Positions 25,863 to 34,433 of a stretch of 64,000 bases of DNA are shown here, piece by piece. The DNA comes from Acidobacteriota bacterium (GTDB lineage: Bacteria > Acidobacteriota > Blastocatellia > Chloracidobacteriales > Chloracidobacteriaceae): contig JACQXX010000070.1 in assembly GCA_016208495.1 (NCBI GenBank), positions 1 to 64,000 of the forward strand. Reading direction: 5' to 3'. The notes under the pieces were generated by a model. It had not been told where the DNA came from. It searched no databases and worked only from the letters and a program-made list of their open reading frames with translations. The position numbers were made by a program, and so were the translations under genes. Positions within the stretch are counted from its first letter, which is position 1, and every line of letters starts with the position of its first letter.

Positions 25863-26441
25863 TCACCCAACATCCACGCCAAATTGACGAGCCATCGCCG
25901 CCAGGCCGCCCTTGTACCCCTGGCCAACAGCCCGGAACTTCCATTCATTGTTGTGGCGGTAAATTTCGCCAAAAATCATGGCTGTTTCAATACTGGCGTC
26001 TTCCGAAAGGTCATAGCGGACAATTTCACGGGTGTTTTCGTCATTCACAATTCGAATGAAGGCTGAACCAATCATGCCAAAATTCTGCCGTCTGGCTTCA
26101 GCATCGTGAATCGTCACACAGAACACCATTTTGTGAACATCACCCGGAACCCGGGTTAAATCAATGCGAACTGCTTCGTCATCGCCTTCACCCGCCCCGG
26201 TGCGGTTGTCGCCGCTATGGACAACTGAACCATCCGGCGATGTCAGGTTGTTGTAAAACACAAAATCATAATCACTGCGAACTTTCCCCGTTGCGGCCAG
26301 CATAAAGACACTGGCATCAAGGTCAAAATCCGCGCCGTCAGTGCCGCGTGCATCCCAACCGAGCCCCACCAGAACCTTTTTCAGCCCTGGTTCGCTTTTT
26401 TCGAGGGAAACATTGCCACCTTTGGAAAGTGAGATTCCCAT
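25863..26441 (-). CDS. TerD family protein
   Basis: ATG 26441 is chosen because GGGAGG lies 5 bases upstream; the frame opens slightly earlier. The 192 residues match the whole TerD fold: [14 protein letters not shown] at the start, [20 protein letters not shown] (calcium-binding acidic segment), [19 protein letters not shown] (second acidic segment) and [21 protein letters not shown]. TerD proteins bind calcium and are linked to tellurite resistance, stress and phage responses. Only this single ter gene is present, so resistance should not be assumed. Confidence 0.94.
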   Translation of the reverse strand: MGISLSKGGNVSLEKSEPGLKKVLVGLGWDARGTDGADFDLDASVFMLAATGKVRSDYDFVFYNNLTSPDGSVVHSGDNRTGAGEGDDEAVRIDLTRVPGDVHKMVFCVTIHDAEARRQNFGMIGSAFIRIVNDENTREIVRYDLSEDASIETAMIFGEIYRHNNEWKFRAVGQGYKGGLAAMARQFGVDVG

Positions 26442-26478
26442 TGTTGCCTCCCATGACAAAGTGTTGAAGAAACAAAAG

Positions 26479-26940
26479 TTAGCGTTTTGAATCGCGAGAC
26501 GGATGATTGAGATACCGGGTCGCGGTTCGTAAGTATTGATCCCTCAGTTTGGGATCTTCGATGGTGTTGGCTACATCCAGTAAATCAGGGTCAGGTGGTG
26601 GAAGTGGCTGCAGTGGAAGGAGCGTCGGGAGTGACCGTCGCTTTTCTTCCACCCAGGCTGAATCCACGACGATCTGAATGCGGGCCACGAGTGGCTGACC
26701 CAGGGTAGAGTTTAACCGGAATAAAACTTGGTCGGTGAGGGTGTCAAGTTGTTTTTTCCATCGCTGATCAAGTGTGGCCACGGTTAAAAGCTTGCCTGAG
26801 AGGCTGACGGGAGCGCTGATTCGAGACGTCGCCTGTCCAACTGCCAGGTCCCAGGCCGCAAAGCAGGCACTCTCCAGAATTTCTTCATTTTGCCCTGCTG
26901 CCTTAATCATCAGAGGCAGCAATCGTGACATACTTTCCAT
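26479..26940 (-). CDS. DUF721 (DciA-like) protein
   Basis: A 153-residue protein. The N-terminal half fits the DUF721 domain: a helix with [25 protein letters not shown] and then [23 protein letters not shown]721 proteins include DciA, which helps load the replicative DnaB helicase in bacteria without DnaC. The C-terminal tail (about 105-153) is Pro-rich and charged. The gene is on the same strand as TerD and the UshA-like gene, with gaps of 37 and 81 bases, so they may be co-transcribed. Assignment to DciA itself is by general resemblance. Confidence 0.75.
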   Translation of the reverse strand: MESMSRLLPLMIKAAGQNEEILESACFAAWDLAVGQATSRISAPVSLSGKLLTVATLDQRWKKQLDTLTDQVLFRLNSTLGQPLVARIQIVVDSAWVEEKRRSLPTLLPLQPLPPPDPDLLDVANTIEDPKLRDQYLRTATRYLNHPSRDSKR

Positions 26941-27021
26941 AACAGTCTGTTACCAGATGGTTGAGATCATGATTTCTGAAAAAAGCGATCTCTGGTGGTT
27001 TTGGCCGTTCACTCGTCCTGA

Positions 27022-28131
27022 CTATTTTCCACCAGATGCTGGTTGTTGTTGTCTGGCTCGTTTGATTTGCTCTTCCACCATTTCCTGTCGGGCTTTTTCA
27101 ATCGCGGCTTTCGCTTCAGCGACCACCGAGGCAGCCTGTGCATCGTCAGGAATAAATGAATCAAGCGGGACATACCGGTTGAGAAACGTTGGTTTCCCGG
27201 CTTTGTCAAACTTGACGCGTAACTCCCCAAGCTGTTTGGTCTCACTGAAACTGGTAATGAATGAAACATTGCCAATCGGTTCAATTGGCGAGACATAGGG
27301 TTGGTTAAACCCGGAAATGACCACATCTGCCTCCTGGCAGGAGGTGGCCAGCAATTTGGCTTTATCCACCGGCATATAAGCCAGCACGATCAACAAATTG
27401 ACTTTTTTGCGCAACTCGGGAAGGACCTCCCGGGCGGCTTTTTCCGGATCACGCCAGACGTACCCGAGATGGGCGGCTGGCGCTGGCTCACTCAACCCAA
27501 CAATCCCGACTTTGATTTTTCCCTTTGGCAACCGTGGGCTCTTGACCTCTCGAATCACATACGGCACCACGGGAAGATGGCTTTGGGCGCTCACTTCCGG
27601 TGTCAGATTGGCCGAGATCATGGTTTTGAGGCCAGGGAATTCAATCAGTGCCGTTTTTTCTTGTTCTTTGGTCAACCACTGGCTCAGGTACGGCAAATCA
27701 TGGAATGAAATATTGGCGGCATCAAACGGAAACTGGCTATATCCCTGCAGGGCATAGTGGTTTTGAGCCGCAATGTCTTTGAGCGGCGGCGTGTAATTCG
27801 CCCCAGCATCGTTGAGGTAATAGCCCACGTTCAACTCCAGAACGGGAGTGGTCGGGAACAATTTTCGAAAAGCCTGTGTGTAACTGACGCGCCGCGCCAG
27901 ACCCCCCATGGGATGGGCCCGTCAACCACAGGTATCAATATTCCCGCGGGTATCCCCACCGTACAGAATGGTCAGCTCGGTCCCATCATCAGTACCAAGC
28001 AGGTTTTTAAATGCCTCTGACATGGCGGGTTGTCCGGGAGACTGGCGTGGGGCCGAAAAGGCTGAGGCCAGGCCATTGACCAGAACAAACAATAATGCAA
28101 AGGACAAAAATCGAAGGAATCGTGAATTCAT
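27022..28131 (-). CDS. UshA-like metallophosphoesterase, probable selenoprotein (in-frame TGA = Sec70)
   Basis: Read through the TGA at 27922-27924, one frame of 369 residues runs from ATG 28131 to 27022. It starts with a signal peptide (FLRFLSFALLFVLVNGLASA) and continues as a periplasmic 5'-nucleotidase-like phosphoesterase: LTILYGGDTRGNID, then T-C-G-(TGA)-R-A-H-P-M-GGLARR, later KVGIVGLSEP and ADVVISGFNQP. Homologous UshA-like proteins that I recall carry CGC followed by GGLARR, so the TGA replaces the second Cys. The frame has no other interruption, which argues against decay. A suitable hairpin lies 21 bases downstream. Without read-through the gene would make only a 69-residue stub. 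Reading it as two separate genes or as a pseudogene is the alternative. Sec insertion would need selA, selB, selC and selD elsewhere in the genome. Confidence 0.78.
27884..27900 (-). promoter_or_regulatory. Candidate bacterial SECIS hairpin
   Basis: On the minus strand CTGGCGC GGC GCGTCAG forms a 7-bp stem (one G-U pair) with a 3-base loop beginning with GG. It begins 21 bases after the TGA, and the loop lies about 28-30 bases after it. This fits the usual description of bacterial SECIS elements: apical loop roughly 16-37 bases downstream and a G among the first two loop bases. It lies inside the coding region, as expected in bacteria. Confidence 0.55.
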
Positions 28132-28211
28132 GACAGGTACTACCTTGGAGTAAAAAATAGAGTTACCTGGGAGCAACCGGGAATTGTCCAGGAGTAAATC
28201 GCAAGCCGGGG

Positions 28212-29855
28212 TTACGACGGTTTGGTCGGGAACGTCCCTTTTCGATCTGGAAGACCCTCTTCCCCTTTTGGAGCTTTGGTGACTGCCTTTTTGGCATTTT
28301 CCAAATCCGTATGAATTTCCTGGATGGTTTGTTGTTTGACTTCGTGAGTGATGGTTTGGTTTTCGATCAAGTGTTTGAGCTTTTGTTCTCCCCGTTCCAA
28401 CCGGCTCAGATGGTTATGGAGTTCGGTTTGGGAAATGGAAAGTTGATCAGGTGCGGAAAGGTGTTGCTTGAGTTTGAAAATTGTTTCCCGGACTTCGTTG
28501 AGCATCCGCGCCGGGTCATTTGGTTCCGGGGTTCGCCCAGGGTCTCCAGCCGGCATTGATCCATTTGTGCCACCAGTCCGATCTGGAAATGATTCCGGGG
28601 CCGGAGCAGGTGGATCCGGTAAGTGACCGGATTGAGCTGGTGGTGGGGTTGACTCAGTGCCCGTCAGTTTGAAATACCCGGCGAAAAAAATCAGCAGCAG
28701 TCCAATCAAAAGAATCAGTCCACCACCAATTCCCACCACGATCCATCGCACCGGAACCCGACCCGGTACCGGCTGGGGCTTGTGGGGGAGCACTTGCGGC
28801 GCCATGGCAGGTGCCGGCGCGGGCGCTGGTCGGGTACTGGCCAGCGGGGCAGTTGGGGGAGGTGGCAAGGACGCAACGGCTCCAGGTTGAGGCTGCGTGT
28901 GTGATGGAAATGCCGAGTAATTGGGTGACGGGGGGGGCAGTGACCCAAGCAGCGCCGTCATTGGGGAACTCTGGGGAGGGGTGCCGTTCTCAGGATCGGT
29001 TACTGGCGGTAACACATTGAACGTCTGGGTAATGGTCAGATTGCTGCCGACTGGAAGCGATTCGCCGTCAAACCGTACCACGATAACGGTGATGTTATCT
29101 TCGCCGCCCCGTTCATTGGCCAGATCAATCAGAGCCCGGCAGGCCGCTTCAAGGCTTGGGGAACTGAGCACAATGCTTTGCATTTCCAGGTCCTGGACTT
29201 TGTTTGAGAGTCCATCACTGCACAGGAGCAGGAAATCGCCGCGACAAAGTGCAATCGTGGTGACTTCGGCATTTAAATGTGGCTGAGTTCCAAGTGCTTG
29301 TAAAATAACATTGTTGGGGATATTGCGCGGATCAACCCCAGTTTTTTTGATGGCATTGGCCCAGGATTGATCTTCGGTGATTTGTTTAATTTGCCGGCCC
29401 CGGACGATGTAGGCCCGTGAATCACCAACTTGTGAAACATAGAGGTGGCCTTGATGAACAAACGAAGCCGTGAGCGTTGCTCCCAGGCCGCGAACACTCA
29501 TATCGGACTGGGATTTCTCCCAAATGCGCTGATTGGCAATTTCCGACGCCCGACGCAAGGCTTCAGCGATTGGGACCCCGGGATTGGTTTCCCGGGCCAT
29601 TTCTTCGAGCAGGATTTGCACCGCCATTGCACTGGCAACTTCACCGGCGGCGGCCCCGCCCATGCCATCACTGACCACAAACAGGCTGCCTCGATGGCCA
29701 AGGCGGTGAGTGAGGACTTCCGGACACAACCCGGTCTGACCAGTGGACACATCAGCCACCAGAAAGCTGTCTTCATTCCCGCTTCGGCGCCGGCCTACGT
29801 CTGTGCGCGCTGAAACAGAAATCAGAATGTCATTCTGAGAAACCGACATATCCAT
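28212..29855 (-). CDS. PP2C-type Ser/Thr phosphatase with membrane anchor
   Basis: ATG 29855 is preferred (AGG 6 bases upstream); a TTG at 29876 would add 7 residues. The 547 residues begin with a PP2C domain (about 10-250): RRRSGNEDSF, VVSDGMGGAAAGEVAS, GDSRAYIVRG, LLLCSDGLSN and GGEDNITVIVVRF, with the metal-binding aspartates in place. A Pro/Ser/Ala-rich linker (about 260-365) leads to one membrane helix (about 372-395), then an outer Pro-rich part and a helical, Gln/Glu/His-rich tail. It should reverse Ser/Thr phosphorylation at the membrane. The FHA protein upstream is on the same strand, so a kinase-phosphatase-reader circuit is likely; the nearest kinase in the window is at 57-60 kb. 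Confidence 0.93.
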   Translation of the reverse strand: MDMSVSQNDILISVSARTDVGRRRSGNEDSFLVADVSTGQTGLCPEVLTHRLGHRGSLFVVSDGMGGAAAGEVASAMAVQILLEEMARETNPGVPIAEALRRASEIANQRIWEKSQSDMSVRGLGATLTASFVHQGHLYVSQVGDSRAYIVRGRQIKQITEDQSWANAIKKTGVDPRNIPNNVILQALGTQPHLNAEVTTIALCRGDFLLLCSDGLSNKVQDLEMQSIVLSSPSLEAACRALIDLANERGGEDNITVIVVRFDGESLPVGSNLTITQTFNVLPPVTDPENGTPPQSSPMTALLGSLPPPSPNYSAFPSHTQPQPGAVASLPPPPTAPLASTRPAPAPAPAMAPQVLPHKPQPVPGRVPVRWIVVGIGGGLILLIGLLLIFFAGYFKLTGTESTPPPAQSGHLPDPPAPAPESFPDRTGGTNGSMPAGDPGRTPEPNDPARMLNEVRETIFKLKQHLSAPDQLSISQTELHNHLSRLERGEQKLKHLIENQTITHEVKQQTIQEIHTDLENAKKAVTKAPKGEEGLPDRKGTFPTKPS

Positions 29856-29968
29856 GAGAACCTGATCCTTCAACACTCAAAGTCGCCTGGGATGAGGGCC
29901 CAGGTCTGGTGAAAAAACGGCATTCTGGGTATCGGGCGTGTCATCCAGATGCAATTTTCAGAACGGTT

Positions 29969-30916
29969 CTATTGCACTTCAAACCGAAACAATTGTTTGC
30001 CGATTAAAACGACATCTCCTGGTTTGAGAACGACATCCCCATCAATCTTAATAAATGTTCCGTTGCGCGAGTTTTCGTCATTGAGAATGAACTGGTCCCC
30101 GCGTCGTGAAATTTTGGCGTGTCGGCCTGACATGTACCCGTCATGAGGAAATCGAATGTCGCCTGAATTGCGACCAACCGTAACCTGATCGGAATCCAGG
30201 TTATACACTTCGCCTTCGCCGCCACCTTCCTGAATGAGCCGGAGTCGGGCAACCGGTCCCCGAGTCGGCGAGGCAATAGCAATGGTGGATTCGGCGGGTT
30301 GCCCGGTGAGTTTATTGCCACAGGAGGCGCAAAAACTGCTGCCGGCTGGATTGGATTTACGGCAGTTGGAGCAAATACTGCCCCCGGAAGGCTTTTCGTC
30401 CTGGCGGGGAGGCGAGACTTGAGTGGGGCCTGGGTAGCCGCCTTGCATTGGGCCACCTGGACCAACCTGGGCCACCACGGTTGGCGGGGCGGCCATCGGC
30501 TGGGCAATGACGGTCGGAGGCGCCACCATCGGCTGGGCAATCACAGTTGGGGGGGCCGCCATCGGCTGGGCAATCACCGTCGGGGGGGCTACTGGAGGTG
30601 ACGGCGGCGGGGCCTGTTTCGGAGCAACCGGGACCGCCATCGGTGGTGCCGCCGCAACTGGAGCCCGGTGAAGCGGAGACCCGCATTGTTGACAAAATGC
30701 CCAGGAGGAATCATTCACTGCACCACAGGTGCCACATAAAACTTCGCCAGGTCCAGGCATGTCCCCAGGCCCTTTGGGGGCATCATATCCACCGGCCACA
30801 ACATTTGCTGGAGCAACAAGGGTTGCTGGGGCCTCAAGCGGTGTCGCACACATCCGACACATGGTTGCCGTGGGTTTGTTTTCCGCCCCACATCGAGGAC
30901 AGGTCGTGATTGCCAT
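29969..30916 (-). CDS. Zinc-ribbon and FHA-domain protein
   Basis: GAGGAG 9 bases before ATG 30916 sets the start; the frame opens further upstream to 31048. The 315 residues carry three zinc-ribbon-like Cys pairs (CPRCGAENKPTATMCRMC near the start, CGTCGAVNDSSWAFCQQC near 55-75, CSNCRKSNPAGSSFCASC near 185-205). Between the second and third is a Pro-rich stretch of four 11-residue APPTVIAQPMA repeats. The C-terminal FHA domain (about 225-315) has VTVGRNSGDIRFP, MSGRHAKISRR and LNDENSRNGTFI, which bind phosphothreonine. It likely reads kinase output beside the PP2C phosphatase, 113 bases downstream on the same strand. Confidence 0.92.
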   Translation of the reverse strand: MAITTCPRCGAENKPTATMCRMCATPLEAPATLVAPANVVAGGYDAPKGPGDMPGPGEVLCGTCGAVNDSSWAFCQQCGSPLHRAPVAAAPPMAVPVAPKQAPPPSPPVAPPTVIAQPMAAPPTVIAQPMVAPPTVIAQPMAAPPTVVAQVGPGGPMQGGYPGPTQVSPPRQDEKPSGGSICSNCRKSNPAGSSFCASCGNKLTGQPAESTIAIASPTRGPVARLRLIQEGGGEGEVYNLDSDQVTVGRNSGDIRFPHDGYMSGRHAKISRRGDQFILNDENSRNGTFIKIDGDVVLKPGDVVLIGKQLFRFEVQ

Positions 30917-31459
30917 TGCGAAAAATCTCCTCTGTCTCAGGTTATGTGAAAGTAAGGGTCCTATAGTAGCCTGGAACCAAAAAATGATGGCTGGAAGGAA
31001 GATAGCGTCGTTGATGCGTGCCCGTGTTGTATTGCCGAAATATACCACAGGCGTTGCAAATCAAGACAAGGCTAATTCAGTGGGTTTAGGGTTTTCAATC
31101 AGGGCAAAGGGCTGAGGGCTGAGGGTTGAACAAAACCCATGTCCTTCAGCCCACATTCCCTGGGTTCAGAGACAATGGCGTCAATCTCAACTCTTCGGAT
31201 TGATTTTATCCCTCGCCCCTTAGATTTTAGGGAGTCGGATGGAAATATCATACCACCAGGGTTCAGGGTTCAGGGTTTAGGGTTCAGGGTAGGTTAATCC
31301 AACTTGAGCCCTAACCGCCGGTTTCCAGGTACTTATCTTGAGCGGGATCAGTCGCTTCATCGCCTCAAACCCTGAACCCTGAACCCCGTTTCATTGGGAT
31401 TTTATTTTCTTCTGGGTCCCTTATCCTCCATCCGTTGATGTTTGCCGTCCAAACCCAGA
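30917..31459. other. Gene-free interval with GGTTCAG heptamers
   Basis: No supported gene. GGTTCAG-family heptamers lie at 31258-31291 and, in complementary orientation, at 31368-31388. The stretch must contain the promoter of the zinc-ribbon/FHA gene, but no promoter boxes could be assigned with confidence. Confidence 0.6.
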
Positions 31460-32980
31460 TTAGAGTTCAATTTCCTGCCCCGGTTCAAGGATTTTCTGCT
31501 GGAGAAGTTCACCGATCAGGACCAGTGTTTCGAGTTCACCATTTAATTCCTCACAGCAGGTCCGCAGGGTATTGCGTCCATTAAACAGTTTCTTGATCCG
31601 GGCCATGTTGGGTTCAAATTCTTTTTCAATCGGCAGGGTATAAAAACTATCACCACAGACAAAAACCAATGACAGGTCTGGAAATTCTTCGTCAATCAAC
31701 CGGCTGGCTTCATCATACCGACGCATGGCTTCCATCAACAACTGCTGGGTATTGAGTGAGATTTTGCATTCACGCGTGACCTGGAGAGAGCGGAAGGCAA
31801 ATTCCCCGCGCATCCAGTAGACCAGTTTATAGATGACGACTTCACCCCGAAAATCCTTCATTTCAGCATCAACGATAAATCCTTGATCAAAATACAGATG
31901 GGCTTCGCGTCCAGCCGATTGAACTGTCAAAATTCCGGTTTTTCGGCCACCTTCCAACATTTGGAGCAATTCCGGCAAGGCGATTTGGGCCAGTTGCCCC
32001 GACATATCGGCTGGGCGACGGGTTCGTTGCAACAGTTTGCGGACCCGGATCGTGAGTTCGGCAATGCTAAAGGGTTTGACCCAATAGTCTTCGACGCCGC
32101 GGTCGAGCGCCGCAATCCGCTCCATCTCTTGACCACGCGAGGTCAGGCACACAAATGGAACCCGGCTCAGCGTTGGGTGACGGCGCAGTTGGGCAAACAA
32201 CTGGCTGCCATCCATTTTGGGCATCAGAAGGTCGGAAATAATGAGGGTTGGCTCGGTTTCAACCGCAAGATTAAAGGCTTCCTCGCCGTTGCTGGCAGTG
32301 AGGATCTTGCAGCCCAGGCGGTTGAAGGCCGCATTTAAGAGCTGGACCACGCCCGGTTCGTCATCAACCAGCAGCAAGGTGTGATCGGGAAATTTCATGT
32401 CCGTATCCCGCAGGGCGGCTTCCGGGGTTGGCGGAGTTTCCCCCTCAATCACCCAGGTACCTTTGGCCCCTTGGGCCCATTCGTCCCGGTTGACATTGAC
32501 CATTTCAACCAGTTCTTTTCGGTACTGGGCATCTTTGGGACCCAGTGCCGGCAGGGCATTGACCAGGCCAATTGCGGTGTCGGCTTCTTTTTTATTAATC
32601 AGAATTTCCAGCAGGTTGCGCATGCGCTGGTAGGCATCTTCAAACCGGCCAAGCTGCATGTTGATGTCAACGAGTTGGCGCAAAATCGTCATGCGTTGGT
32701 CGCTCGTACCCAGGCGCTCAGCCTTGCGGAAAAACGCCAGGGCCAGATCCATTTCTTTCCGCCCCCGGTGCAATTCAGCCGCCTGACACAAAATGGAGAC
32801 CGACTTATCGGGCAAACCCGCTGCCTGATACAGGTCGCCAAGTTGCTGCATGCTGAAAATATTGGTTGGATCTGTCAAAAGATCCTTTTCAAACCTGTCA
32901 ATTTCACGACGTATTTTGGCTTCATCAAGCATGCTGGCCATTTGTTGACCAACCGAGCGAACACGATCAAACAATCCCAT
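31460..32980 (-). CDS. TPR - receiver - DUF4388 response regulator
   Basis: A 506-residue cytoplasmic signalling protein. The N-terminal part (about 30-160) is TPR-like helical repeats (LGDLYQAAGLPDKSVSILCQAAEL and similar). A receiver domain follows (about 195-320) with LLVDDEP, LIISDLLMPKMDG (phospho-acceptor Asp), FVCLTSRG and DYWVKPF. The C-terminal part (about 330-440) resembles the DUF4388/PATAN domain (GQLAQIALPELLQMLEGGRKTGILTV and LYFDQGFIVDAEM), known from gliding and polymer-secretion regulators in several phyla. No DNA-binding domain. Output is probably protein-protein contact. It heads the run of minus-strand signalling genes. Confidence 0.9.
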   Translation of the reverse strand: MGLFDRVRSVGQQMASMLDEAKIRREIDRFEKDLLTDPTNIFSMQQLGDLYQAAGLPDKSVSILCQAAELHRGRKEMDLALAFFRKAERLGTSDQRMTILRQLVDINMQLGRFEDAYQRMRNLLEILINKKEADTAIGLVNALPALGPKDAQYRKELVEMVNVNRDEWAQGAKGTWVIEGETPPTPEAALRDTDMKFPDHTLLLVDDEPGVVQLLNAAFNRLGCKILTASNGEEAFNLAVETEPTLIISDLLMPKMDGSQLFAQLRRHPTLSRVPFVCLTSRGQEMERIAALDRGVEDYWVKPFSIAELTIRVRKLLQRTRRPADMSGQLAQIALPELLQMLEGGRKTGILTVQSAGREAHLYFDQGFIVDAEMKDFRGEVVIYKLVYWMRGEFAFRSLQVTRECKISLNTQQLLMEAMRRYDEASRLIDEEFPDLSLVFVCGDSFYTLPIEKEFEPNMARIKKLFNGRNTLRTCCEELNGELETLVLIGELLQQKILEPGQEIEL

Positions 32981-33551
32981 GTCGTTTTTCGCGCCAACAG
33001 AGTTCCTTCTCTCTTCAAACCAGGGCTTGATTTTAGACAGAACTTCACGCCAGTCAGCGCTTCAACCAGGTGAAGCGACTCAGGAGCGTGAGGGCGGGCG
33101 CGACCTCCTTCCAGGTAAATGATAAAAGACACGATTCCAGGCGGAATTCAAAAATCCCGGTTGAGTTAAATGATGGCTCAACCGGGAAGCAGGGCAGGAT
33201 TGGGGTCAAAGAGCCAAAGCTGGTTCAATCTGAGGCAAACGAGCTTTCGGTACGGGGTTTGCTTAGGAAAATTGCGTTCTTGCGGAGCGGAAAATCCCTG
33301 GTGAGTTGCTTTCTGGGTGGTGCCGTTCGGGGTTGGTAACGCTCAAGGCCCATCATCCCTGGGCTTCTTGCCTGTACCAGATCGAGTGGCATTTGACCGT
33401 AGCTGAGAGCAAAAATGACCGACCGGGGAGATTTGGGGCATTATAGGCGTGTTCGCAAATCCTGGAAAGGATAAAGAAACCATGCATCGCAAGTTGTTTC
33501 AGGTCACATCCAGCGGTACAATTGAGTTCTCCTTATCCTCAAATTGACGAC
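32981..33551. other. Divergent intergenic region with a possible short leader ORF
   Basis: Separates the response regulator (minus) from the heme genes (plus). No full gene is supported. A 21-codon ORF (33482-33547, starting MHRKLFQVTSSG) has a GGAAAGG site 11 bases upstream and stops 4 bases before ATG 33552, so it could be a translationally coupled leader. This is weak, since short ORFs arise by chance. Confidence 0.35.
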
Positions 33552-34382
33552 ATGTGGATTTCTCCTGTGAAAATGCTCCTTTTCCTCAGCTTGATGTGCT
33601 ACGGCGTGGGCGTGGTTCATTCCCTCTGGCTGCTGATCCGGAAACAGAACGTATTGTTTCCAGTCGCCATGGGGGCCATGGTGGTTGGGTTTCTGGCCCA
33701 CACCGCATCGCTGGTGGTGCGGGGGGTTGAAGTGCAGCGCTACCCGCTGATGATGCATCAGGAAGTCAGTTCCTTTCTGGCCTGGGCCGTGATGGCCTAT
33801 TTTCTCGGCGCTCAATTCTGGTATCGCTCCAAATCACTCTCGCTGTTTGTGATTCCGGTCGTGTTCATTTTCACCGCTACGGCACTGCTTTTGCCTGCTG
33901 ATCAGGAAGTTCCCTCATTGCTCCGATTTGGGGAAAATTCCACACTGCTGGTGGTGCATGCCAGCGTTTTTGTCCTGGCCTATGCGGCGTTTGTGATCAC
34001 TTTTTTAGCTGGGGTGATGTACCTCATTCAGGAACGCGAATTGAAACTCAAACGCTTTGGTTCCTTTGTGTTCCGGTTACCTTCGCTCGATACCTGCGAT
34101 GATTTGAGCTACAAGTCGCTGGGCATTGGGTTTGTTTTAATGACACTGGGAATTGTGACTGGAATTGTCGGCTCTCATCACGTCGCGGGAATTTACTGGC
34201 GCGGCGATCCGTCAGAATTTCTTGCCCTGGCCACCTGGATCATCTACCTGTTTATGGTCCACTGTCGCCTGACCGCCGGATGGCGAGGCCGAAGGGCCGC
34301 CCTGGTGGGCATTGTCGGCTTTGCAATGACCCTGGTGAGTTTGGTCGGGGTCGGATATTTAAGCGGCTTTCACTTTGAATGA
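33552..34382 (+). CDS. CcsA/HemX-like cytochrome c assembly membrane protein
   Basis: From ATG 33552 (a TTG 30 bases upstream is possible) the protein has 276 residues and about eight membrane helices. It belongs to the CcsA/CcmC/HemX superfamily of heme-handling membrane proteins: conserved features are the helix with VHSLWLL, MMHQEVSSFLAWAVMAYFLG, VVHASVFVLAYAAFVITF and the late segment with HHVAGIYWRGDPSEFLALATW, which corresponds to the WWD-like loop. Its position directly before hemA, as in hemAXC operons, suggests that it is the HemX-type protein that modulates glutamyl-tRNA reductase or handles heme. Confidence 0.88.
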   Translation: MWISPVKMLLFLSLMCYGVGVVHSLWLLIRKQNVLFPVAMGAMVVGFLAHTASLVVRGVEVQRYPLMMHQEVSSFLAWAVMAYFLGAQFWYRSKSLSLFVIPVVFIFTATALLLPADQEVPSLLRFGENSTLLVVHASVFVLAYAAFVITFLAGVMYLIQERELKLKRFGSFVFRLPSLDTCDDLSYKSLGIGFVLMTLGIVTGIVGSHHVAGIYWRGDPSEFLALATWIIYLFMVHCRLTAGWRGRRAALVGIVGFAMTLVSLVGVGYLSGFHFE

Positions 34383-34433
34383 GGTCACCCACCACACACA
34401 AGAACAGACTTTTTCATCCCTCCTGGTCGTCAC

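Noticed and set aside
25863-26441. Tellurite-resistance operon
   Set aside because: Only one TerD-type gene is present; terZ, terA, terB and terC are missing.
27022-28131. Two separate genes or a pseudogene at the TGA
   Set aside because: The downstream ATG at 27909 is in the same frame and within the conserved GGLARR motif, the upstream part is a signal peptide plus the first phosphoesterase motif, and no second lesion exists. Recoding explains this better, though it is unproven.
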